Shown here: positions 1-5,204 of the stretch, one piece after another
How positions within the stretch are numbered: position 1 is the stretch's first letter
How the letters are laid out: each line of letters starts with the position of its first letter
Assembly (NCBI GenBank): GCA_013695245.1
Contig: JACDAW010000093.1
Location: 1 to 5,446 of the forward strand
Reading direction: 5' to 3'
From: Pyrinomonadaceae bacterium
Lineage (GTDB): Bacteria > Acidobacteriota > Blastocatellia > Pyrinomonadales > Pyrinomonadaceae
Length of the DNA: 5,446 nt
Position numbers and translations under genes: made by a program
The notes under the pieces: generated by a model
What the model was told of the DNA's origin: nothing
The model's database searches: none
The model's input: only the letters and a program-made list of their open reading frames with translations

Positions 1-42
1 TTTGTTTCAAAATTTCGTAATCGTTTTAGTAGTATTTTCTGA
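1..42 (+). CDS. ftsA: Probable C-terminal end of cell-division protein FtsA (partial, 5' truncated by window)
   Basis: Frame 1 is open from the first base and reads FVSKFRNRFSSIF followed by TGA at 40-42. Phe, Val and Ile alternate with Lys, Arg, Asn and Ser so that the aromatic residues fall on one helix face. This is the character of the amphipathic membrane-targeting helix that ends FtsA, the actin-like protein that tethers FtsZ filaments to the inner membrane. ftsA directly before ftsZ is the usual order in the division and cell wall cluster, and that context is the main support. Only 13 codons are visible, so no catalytic or ATP-binding motif can be checked. Frame 3 stops at once. Frame 2 stays open to about position 127 but gives no recognisable peptide. 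The assignment is an inference from helix character plus synteny. Confidence 0.45.
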   Translation, partial: FVSKFRNRFSSIF

Positions 43-153
43 CAAGTTGTTGTATGCTGCCGCGCCAGCCAGCACAAGATATTGGCCACGATATATTGGC
101 ATGGTTGGCGACGACAGCCCAAGATAAACGCATTGATGCTCTCAAGGGCTTTT

Positions 154-166
154 GAGAGGGGAAGGA
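154..166 (+). promoter_or_regulatory. Purine-rich Shine-Dalgarno region of ftsZ
   Basis: A 13-base all-purine run holds two Shine-Dalgarno-like cores, GAGAGGGG (154-161) and AAGGA (162-166). The first lies 8 nt before the ATG at 170. The second lies 3 nt before that ATG but 9 nt before a second in-frame ATG at 176. Either start is plausible. The upstream in-frame TTG at 152 is disfavoured because this ribosome-binding site would lie inside its coding sequence. Confidence 0.75.
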
Positions 167-169
167 CAA

Positions 170-1345
170 ATGGACATGACACCGGAAGGTCGCCAACCGG
201 ACAGAGGGTTGATGTTTACGATTGATGAAGACCCGCCGATCACAGGCGCGCGCATCAAAGTAATCGGCGTCGGCGGCGGTGGCGGCAACGCCGTCAACCG
301 CATGATCGAAGCAGGCATCGAGGGCATCGAGTTTTTGGTCGCCAACACTGATCTGCAAGCTTTGAAGCGTTCGCGCGCGCCGATTAAAATTCAACTCGGC
401 AGTCGTCTAACGAAAGGATTAGGCGCGGGGGCAAATCCTGAGGTCGGCAGAGATGCCGCGCTTGAAGACACGGAGAAGATTATCGAAGCGCTCGAAGGGG
501 CGGATATGGTCTTCGTTACAACGGGCTTGGGCGGCGGCACGGGCACGGGCGCGGCTCCGATTATCGCTTCGCTTGCCACCGAACTTCAGGCTTTAACGGT
601 CGCGGTCGTCACCAAACCGTTTCTGTTTGAAGGCAAGCGACGGCAGGCGATGGCGGATTTAGGGTTAAGAGAGTTGCGCGAATGCGTTGATACTGTGATT
701 ACGATTCCGAACGAACGCTTGCTGCACACGGTTGACCGCAACGTTTCGCTCACCGATGCTTTCAAGATGGCCGACGACGTGTTGCGACAAGCCGTGCAGG
801 GCATTAGCGATCTGATCACCGTGCCGGGACTCATTAATCTCGATTTTGCCGATGTGAAATCAATCATGGCAGGCATGGGATTGGCGCTGATGGGCGCGGG
901 TCGCGCGAGCGGGGAAAATCGCGCGATTGAAGCGACGCAGCAAGCAATCTCTTCGCCGCTACTGGAAGAAGCGACGATTCAGGGCGCGAAAGGCGTGTTG
1001 ATTAACATCACGGGCGGGCCGGATTTAACCTTGTTTGAAGTCAACGAAGCGTCTTCGATCATCCGTGAATCTGCGGACGATGACGCGAACATCATCTTCG
1101 GCGCGGTAATTGACGAAACGATGCGCGATGAGATGAAGATCACGGTCATTGCCACCGGCTTCGATAAAGTTTTCGCCGACACAGGCGCGACGACGGCCGC
1201 GTCAACAACGGCTGCTTCCGCCGCTCCGCAATCGCGTTACGCTTCGCCGCCGCGCGGTGAAGACGTGCCATCGCGTTCCATTGCCGGACAAGCGCGCGCC
1301 GACGACTTGGACGTGCCGACTTTTATCCGCAAGAAAGCTGACTAA
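170..1345 (+). CDS. ftsZ: Cell division GTPase FtsZ (tubulin homologue)
   Basis: FtsZ polymerises with GTP into the cytoplasmic Z ring that organises septal cell wall synthesis. The 391-residue protein is complete and of normal length. Visible motifs are the glycine-rich nucleotide loop IKVIGVGGGGGNAVNRM (29-45), the NTD segment (59-61), the tubulin signature GGGTGTG (121-127), the guanine-contacting segment around TIPNERLL (178-185), and the T7 catalytic loop NLDFADVKSIM (223-233) with Asp225 and Asp228, which completes the GTPase site of the neighbouring subunit. The globular core ends near residue 336. A short Ala/Thr/Ser/Arg linker of about 40 residues follows, then the conserved C-terminal peptide DDLDVPTFIRKKAD (378-391), the docking site for FtsA and other partners. 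ATG 170 is chosen for the strong purine-rich ribosome-binding site; ATG 176 is possible. Translation ends in three consecutive in-frame TAA codons (1343-1351). Probable ftsA ends 127 nt upstream. Confidence 0.98.
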   Translation: MDMTPEGRQPDRGLMFTIDEDPPITGARIKVIGVGGGGGNAVNRMIEAGIEGIEFLVANTDLQALKRSRAPIKIQLGSRLTKGLGAGANPEVGRDAALEDTEKIIEALEGADMVFVTTGLGGGTGTGAAPIIASLATELQALTVAVVTKPFLFEGKRRQAMADLGLRELRECVDTVITIPNERLLHTVDRNVSLTDAFKMADDVLRQAVQGISDLITVPGLINLDFADVKSIMAGMGLALMGAGRASGENRAIEATQQAISSPLLEEATIQGAKGVLINITGGPDLTLFEVNEASSIIRESADDDANIIFGAVIDETMRDEMKITVIATGFDKVFADTGATTAASTTAASAAPQSRYASPPRGEDVPSRSIAGQARADDLDVPTFIRKKAD

Positions 1346-1365
1346 TAATAAGGCAAAAATAAAAA

Positions 1366-1417
1366 GTAAAAAGGCAAAAGTGAGGATAAATTTTTCTCCC
1401 TCACTTTTGCCTTTTAC
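1366..1417. repeat. Long AT-rich inverted repeat after ftsZ; possible terminator or dispersed palindromic element
   Basis: Positions 1369-1385 and 1399-1415 are perfect 17-base inverted copies (AAAAGGCAAAAGTGAGG and its complement) separated by a 13-nt AT-rich loop. Allowing one bulged A, pairing extends to GTA/TAC at 1366-1368 and 1415-1417. It lies 20 nt past the ftsZ stop, so a hairpin could end the ftsZ transcript or protect its 3' end. The stem is unusually long and A-rich, and no strong U-run follows (the next bases are CCTTCTCTC), so it is not a textbook intrinsic terminator. The sequence just before the left arm contains a second AAGGCAAAA (from 1350). Such decayed repeat units are typical of dispersed intergenic palindromes, but only one locus is visible here. 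Confidence 0.7.
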
Positions 1418-1595
1418 CCTTCTCTCGTGTAGCATGTCGCCCATTCCTGACAAGATCGTTAATCAATCACGGGCAGTAATCGCCTTCTTGTAAAGGCTAC
1501 AGCTTTTAAAGCGGTTGCGGCAAATGATGTGCCTCGTTAACGCAGACGGGCATTCCGCAGGCAGAAACAGATCGTGACAAGGTTAGCGAATTCCT
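1418..1595. other. Intergenic leader before the Hfq-like gene, no gene seen
   Basis: I see no supported gene in this stretch. It contains a small hairpin, GCCTT at 1482-1486 with AAGGC at 1493-1497 and a 6-nt loop, and just after it a near-palindrome GCTTTTAAAGC at 1502-1512. Neither has enough pairing to call a terminator, riboswitch or operator. No pair of -35 and -10 hexamers with proper spacing was found, so the promoter of the next gene could not be placed. Confidence 0.4.
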
Positions 1596-2054
1596 TTGAT
1601 TGACAAAATTGAGGTTGACAACAATACGGTGAACCGCAAACTTATACGAACAACACTGGCCGAAATCAAAGAACGAGAAGCGCATCAAAAGGATCAGGGA
1701 AGCAGCGACGTCCCTAACCTGCGCAACGCTTCTGCGGGTCGCGGCGGTGACGCGCGCACTCAACATTCTGGCTCGTCGGGCGCGAACGCCGGGGGAGGCT
1801 CGTCTCTAAATCGTTCCTCGAAGCGCACGCCGCCCGCCGAAACAAACGCGGAAATCTTTTACTACAAAAAACAGATGGATTCACACACGCCAATGGTCAT
1901 CGTGCTGCAGGACGGTGAAGAGATCGAGGGCACAATCGAGTGGTATGATCGTAGTGCTTTGAAGATTAATCGCCTGTCAGAGCCGAACATCTTGTTGCTT
2001 AAGCACAACATCAAATACATGTACAAGGCCGAAGATCGTCAGAAGCCGGAATAG
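1596..2054 (+). CDS. Hfq-like Sm-fold RNA-binding protein with long disordered N-terminal extension
   Basis: The C-terminal third (about residues 85-146 of 152) aligns by eye with bacterial Hfq, the ring-forming RNA chaperone that pairs small RNAs with mRNAs. MVIVLQDGEEIEGTIEWYDR (100-119) matches the Sm1 strands [20 protein letters not shown], and LLLKHNIKYMYK (133-144) matches the Sm2 region around YKHAI, keeping Lys136 and His137. The Tyr of YKH is Leu here, E. coli Phe42 corresponds to Ser120, Gln41 to Arg119, and the loop between Sm1 and Sm2 appears two residues longer. Before the domain lie a charged, probably helical segment (12-30) and a Gly/Ser/Arg/Asn-rich, probably disordered stretch (36-84). 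Canonical Hfq starts almost directly with the Sm domain. The TTG at 1596 is the first start after an in-frame TAG at 1584, and AAGG (1579-1582) is 13 nt away, so GTG 1629 is an alternative. The Sm fold is fairly sure; chaperone activity is inferred. Confidence 0.8.
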   Translation: MIDKIEVDNNTVNRKLIRTTLAEIKEREAHQKDQGSSDVPNLRNASAGRGGDARTQHSGSSGANAGGGSSLNRSSKRTPPAETNAEIFYYKKQMDSHTPMVIVLQDGEEIEGTIEWYDRSALKINRLSEPNILLLKHNIKYMYKAEDRQKPE

Positions 2055-2126
2055 TTTAAGTTCCCGAAGCATGAGGTTTGCTTTGTTGCCGAAGTTATTC
2101 ATTCGACGCAAAGCAGAAGTGCTTGT

Positions 2127-3188
2127 ATGACCGACGAGCCACAAACAGAACTCTCTCGTCCTTCGTCGCAAGAGCGCCTGCCGCGCATCGCTATTACGAT
2201 GGGCGACCCGGCAGGGATCGGCCCTGAGGTTGTGCTAAAGGCGGTCGCCGAGCGGGAAGTTTTGGATGTGTGCGCGCCGGTGATCGTCGGCGATGCGCAA
2301 CTTCTCGCTCACACCGCGCGCACGCTCGATCTTCAATGCGGTTACGATGTTGTGCGAAGAGATGAATCTTTGCCGGAAGATTTCCGCGCGCCCGTAATCT
2401 TTCATTTGGATAACATCGAATCGTCAGTTGCGCTCGGATTTGAGTCGGCGGCGGCGGGACGCGCGGCGGCCGAATACATCAAGTCGGCGGTTGAGTTGTG
2501 TGGGGCAGGAAGGGTTGACGCGATCTCGACCGCGCCGATTAACAAGCGCTCGATCTTTCTCGCCGGGTATAAATTCGCCGGGCACACCGAGTATTTAGCG
2601 GAACTATCGGGGACGGAAGAGTATGCGATGGCCTTTGTCGCTGCCAACCTGCGCGTCGTCCTTCTGTCCACGCACGTTCCGCTCGTTGAGGCTATCGCTC
2701 TTGTGGAGCGCGAACGCATCATGCGCGTTGTGCGTTTAGCCAACCGCGAAATGAAACGCTGGAGCATTGAGCGCCCGCGCCTTGCGATGGCGGCTTTGAA
2801 TCCGCACGGCGCGGAGGGCGGATTGTTTGGGATGGAGGAGGCTTCGGAGATCGTGCCAGCGATCACAAGTTGCCGCGAGATTGACGGCATTGATGTGAGC
2901 GGGCCCTATTCGGCCGACACGGTTTTCCTGCGCGCGTCGCGCGGCGAATTCGACGCAGTCGTTTCGTGTTACCACGATCAGGCGATGATACCCGTTAAGT
3001 GTCTGTCGTTCGGCGAAGCCGTCAACGTCACGTTAGGCCTACCGTTTATCCGCACTTCGGTTGATCACGGCACGGCTTTTGACATCGCTGGCAAGGGAAT
3101 CGCGGAGCATTCGAGCATGGTCGCGGCGATCACGCTCGCCGCGCAACTATCCGGGTTCGGCGCAAGCGGACTCGCGTCGCGCAGTTAG
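2127..3188 (+). CDS. pdxA: 4-hydroxythreonine-4-phosphate dehydrogenase PdxA
   Basis: PdxA oxidises 4-phosphohydroxy-L-threonine with NAD(P)+; the product decarboxylates and is condensed by PdxJ with deoxyxylulose phosphate to give pyridoxine phosphate (DXP-dependent vitamin B6 route, cytoplasm, metal-dependent homodimer). The 353-residue protein is complete. ITMGDPAGIGPE (23-34) is the N-terminal signature. Metal ligands are His183 (STH), His227 (NPHGAEGG) and His283 (CYHDQ), equivalent to E. coli His166, His211 and His266. Substrate residues His153-Thr154 (AGHTE), Lys291, Asn300 and Arg309 also fall at the expected, nearly constant offset of 16-17. The extra length is a roughly 17-residue N-terminal tail rich in Glu, Ser and Arg. 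Start ATG 2127 has only a weak AGAAG ribosome-binding site (2115-2119). The gene lies 72 nt after the Hfq-like gene, so co-transcription is possible. PdxA2-type enzymes of threonate catabolism are close relatives, but no catabolic neighbours are seen. Confidence 0.96.
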   Translation: MTDEPQTELSRPSSQERLPRIAITMGDPAGIGPEVVLKAVAEREVLDVCAPVIVGDAQLLAHTARTLDLQCGYDVVRRDESLPEDFRAPVIFHLDNIESSVALGFESAAAGRAAAEYIKSAVELCGAGRVDAISTAPINKRSIFLAGYKFAGHTEYLAELSGTEEYAMAFVAANLRVVLLSTHVPLVEAIALVERERIMRVVRLANREMKRWSIERPRLAMAALNPHGAEGGLFGMEEASEIVPAITSCREIDGIDVSGPYSADTVFLRASRGEFDAVVSCYHDQAMIPVKCLSFGEAVNVTLGLPFIRTSVDHGTAFDIAGKGIAEHSSMVAAITLAAQLSGFGASGLASRS

Positions 3189-3192
3189 CAGT

Positions 3193-3220
3193 AAATTTGC
3201 TTTTCTCTCCGGGCAAATTT
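3193..3220. repeat. Inverted repeat right after pdxA, weak terminator or operator
   Basis: AAATTTGC (3193-3200) and GCAAATTT (3213-3220) are perfect 8-base inverted copies with a 12-nt spacer. As RNA, two further G-U pairs would give a 10-bp stem with an 8-nt loop. It starts 5 nt after the pdxA stop. The stem is AT-rich and is followed by CCC rather than a U-run, so termination would be weak. Its right arm lies where the -35 region of the next gene's candidate promoter would be, so an operator role is equally possible. Confidence 0.4.
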
Positions 3221-3232
3221 CCCAACGTGCGG

Positions 3233-3238
3233 TAGAAT
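3233..3238 (+). promoter_or_regulatory. Candidate -10 element for the M61 peptidase gene
   Basis: TAGAAT matches the bacterial -10 consensus at four of six positions or better and lies 77 nt before the peptidase start codon. The base context GGTAGAATC resembles the better promoter before the response-regulator gene (GATAAAATC). No convincing -35 hexamer is found at 16-18 nt, so this is a tentative call. Confidence 0.25.
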
Positions 3239-3315
3239 CCTACGTCAACAAATACCGCTTCGCGTGGCGGCATCCGAGACGATCTCTAAAATCGAAAGTG
3301 TTTGGTAAACAAACA

Positions 3316-5127
3316 ATGAATTATAAAGAGTTGGCCGTTTCAACGAGGCGCTCTCTGGCGATCATTTCTGCGCTCTTTTGTTTGAGCATCGTCGCTGCGG
3401 CGATCCCGCGCATCGAGCACACGGTTACGATCAACGATCCGCAGTCAACCGTTTTACGCGTCAGCACCAACATCTCCGGCTTAAACGCCGCGCAACTTGA
3501 ACTCGCGCTTCCCAATTGGACGCCCGGCTATTACACGACTGAAGATTATGCGCGCAACATCGCGCGCCTGACCTTTACCGACGCGGCGACAGGACGCACG
3601 CTTCATCACACAAAGAGTCACGATCACATCTGGACGCTTGATACACGCGGCGCGGCCGCGATCAAAATTGATTTCGAGTATGCGGCGAATCAACTCGATT
3701 TAACCAAATCGCGCATCTATCCTTCATACGCTATCTTAAACGGCACCAACTTCTTTTTCTACATTAAAGATCACACGCTTGATATGCCCGCTTCAGTCAA
3801 TTTCAAATTGCCCGAAGGCTGGCGCATCGCCACCGGACTTACGCCGACCGCCAACCCCGCGCAGTTTACGGCCGAAAATTATGACGTGCTCGTTGATTGC
3901 CCCACACTTGTCGGCAAATTCGATTCCGTAACGCTTGATTTGCGCGGCGTGCCGCATCATTTGGCGGTCGCGCCAAAAGGCGTGATCGCTGAAGGAAACT
4001 TGCGGAAACTCGCGGACAATTATCTCAAAGTCATTGACGCGCATACGCGCATGTTTCGTGAGATTCCTTATAAACAGTATTGGACGATCAATCTTTTCGA
4101 GGAGCGCGACATCGGCGGACTCGAACACCTCAACTCCTATTTGGGGATTCTCTCACCGGAATCGGCGGATCCCGCCGGGTTCGACAATTTAACGGGGCTG
4201 ACTTCGCATGAATTCTTTCACGCCTACAACGTGAAGCGCATCCGCCCGGCCGAGATGTGGCCGTATCGCTATGAAGAGCGCAATTTCACTCCGCTACTGT
4301 GGGTGTCTGAGGGTGTTACGGATTACTATACGACGCGCGGAATGCTGCGCGCCGGACTTATGAACCGCGATGCTTACTTGCAGTATCAAGGCGGCGTGAT
4401 GGGCGCGGTGCAAGCGGTGGAAGCGGCGCGCTACATCTCGGTTGAAGAGGCGAGCACCAACACTTGGTTCGGCGGCATCGGCGGACAGAATCAGCCGTTT
4501 AGTGTTGACTACTACTCGCGCGGGCACGTGCTCGGTTTGCTGCTCGATCTTTCGATTCGCCATGACACGAACAACCGCCAGACGTTCGACGACGTGCTGC
4601 GTTATCTCTACACGAATCACTACAAAAACAATCGCGGCTTTACTACGGCCGATCTCGTCGGGCAAATCAACCGCATGACCGGAAAAGATTACCGCCCGTT
4701 TTTTGAGAAGTATGTGAGCGGAACTGCGCCGTTGCCTTTCGCGGAAGTGCTCGCTTTCGCAGGCCTTCGCTTCGAGGAGCGCAAAACAAAATTGCCGCGC
4801 TTAGGAATTTCACAGGGCGCAGGCGACTTGATCACTGATGTTGTGCGGGGCAGCGCGGCGGAAGCGGCAGGCGCGAAAGCAGGTGATCGTTTGCTTGGCG
4901 TCGGAAACTTCAGCACGGACAATCCGAATTGGGCAGCGGAGTTTCGCCAGTTCTACGCCGACAAGGAAGGCGCGACCGTGAAGATGTATCTCTTGCGCGA
5001 TGACAAGCCCGTGATCCTTGATGTTAAAGTCAGACTCGTGGAGAATTCGGCGTTCGCTTTGAGTCAAATACCGGAAATCGCTCCGGCGCAAAAAGCTCTC
5101 CTTGATAAATGGCTCGCTGGCGAATAA
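3316..5127 (+). CDS. Exported M61-family (glycyl aminopeptidase-like) metallopeptidase with C-terminal PDZ domain
   Basis: The 603-residue protein is a probable zinc peptidase of family M61, acting outside the cytoplasmic membrane. A Sec signal peptide is visible: basic residues Arg11-Arg12, a hydrophobic core (14-29) and likely cleavage after VAAA at 29. The M61 N-terminal beta domain spans about 33-205, with conserved LPNWTPGYY (65-73). The catalytic domain has GGLEH (267-271), the family's GGxEH substrate motif, HEFFHAYNVKRIRP (298-311) with zinc ligands His298 and His302 and catalytic Glu299, and WVSEGVTDYY (329-338), where Glu332 is the likely third ligand. A PDZ domain follows (about 494-572; GISQGAGDLITDVV and AAGAKAGDRLLGV segments). 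ATG 3316 is chosen because it begins the signal peptide; the frame extends further upstream only by overlapping pdxA. The ribosome-binding site is weak. Natural substrates of these proteins are mostly unknown; removal of N-terminal Gly or Ala is the activity described for the characterised member. Confidence 0.93.
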   Translation: MNYKELAVSTRRSLAIISALFCLSIVAAAIPRIEHTVTINDPQSTVLRVSTNISGLNAAQLELALPNWTPGYYTTEDYARNIARLTFTDAATGRTLHHTKSHDHIWTLDTRGAAAIKIDFEYAANQLDLTKSRIYPSYAILNGTNFFFYIKDHTLDMPASVNFKLPEGWRIATGLTPTANPAQFTAENYDVLVDCPTLVGKFDSVTLDLRGVPHHLAVAPKGVIAEGNLRKLADNYLKVIDAHTRMFREIPYKQYWTINLFEERDIGGLEHLNSYLGILSPESADPAGFDNLTGLTSHEFFHAYNVKRIRPAEMWPYRYEERNFTPLLWVSEGVTDYYTTRGMLRAGLMNRDAYLQYQGGVMGAVQAVEAARYISVEEASTNTWFGGIGGQNQPFSVDYYSRGHVLGLLLDLSIRHDTNNRQTFDDVLRYLYTNHYKNNRGFTTADLVGQINRMTGKDYRPFFEKYVSGTAPLPFAEVLAFAGLRFEERKTKLPRLGISQGAGDLITDVVRGSAAEAAGAKAGDRLLGVGNFSTDNPNWAAEFRQFYADKEGATVKMYLLRDDKPVILDVKVRLVENSAFALSQIPEIAPAQKALLDKWLAGE

Positions 5128-5167
5128 TTTTAATATTTGATCGTTAAGTCATCAGCACACCCGGCCG

Positions 5168-5176
5168 TGATAAAAT
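5168..5176 (+). promoter_or_regulatory. Extended -10 promoter for the response-regulator gene
   Basis: TGATAAAAT fits the extended -10 pattern TGnTAnnnT, with TAAAAT differing from TATAAT at one position. No good -35 hexamer is seen 17 nt upstream, as is usual for extended -10 promoters. Transcription would start near 5183, giving a leader of about 22 nt that contains the Shine-Dalgarno. This suggests the downstream gene is transcribed independently of the peptidase gene. Confidence 0.5.
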
Positions 5177-5189
5177 CGAACCAGAAAAT

Positions 5190-5194
5190 AGGAG
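5190..5194 (+). promoter_or_regulatory. Shine-Dalgarno AGGAG that supports the GTG start at 5205
   Basis: AGGAG lies 10 nt before GTG 5205. It is the best ribosome-binding site in the right half of the window and decides the choice of a GTG start, since no in-frame ATG occurs before the receiver domain begins. Confidence 0.7.
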
Positions 5195-5204
5195 TAACGA
5201 GTCA

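Noticed and set aside
50..77. Possible hairpin TTGT..GCTG / CAGCACAA after the probable ftsA stop
   Set aside because: Only 8 pairs interrupted by a 2-nt bulge, with no U-run after it, so not a credible terminator.
152..169. TTG start for ftsZ six codons upstream of ATG 170
   Set aside because: The codons would consist of the Shine-Dalgarno sequence itself, and no second ribosome-binding site precedes the TTG.
1434..1493. Short 19-codon reading frame after the ftsZ palindrome
   Set aside because: It has no ribosome-binding site, no recognisable composition, and could arise by chance.
1149..1493. 114-codon + strand frame overlapping the ftsZ 3' end
   Set aside because: It is a shifted reading of the ftsZ linker region, runs through the palindrome, and has arginine-rich composition typical of a shadow frame.
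1600..1648. Two TTGACA hexamers (1600-1605 and 1615-1620) as -35 promoter elements
   Set aside because: No -10 hexamer lies 16-18 nt downstream; the nearest TATACG is 22 or more nt away, and both hexamers lie inside the coding region.
2402..2890. 162-codon minus-strand frame opposite pdxA
   Set aside because: It lies fully antisense to a clearly conserved enzyme gene and has no recognisable motif; GC-rich third positions commonly create such frames.
3061..3315. In-frame 85-residue N-terminal extension of the M61 peptidase
   Set aside because: It would overlap the 3' end of pdxA by over 120 nt, has an arginine-rich out-of-frame composition, and would bury the clear signal peptide that begins at ATG 3316.
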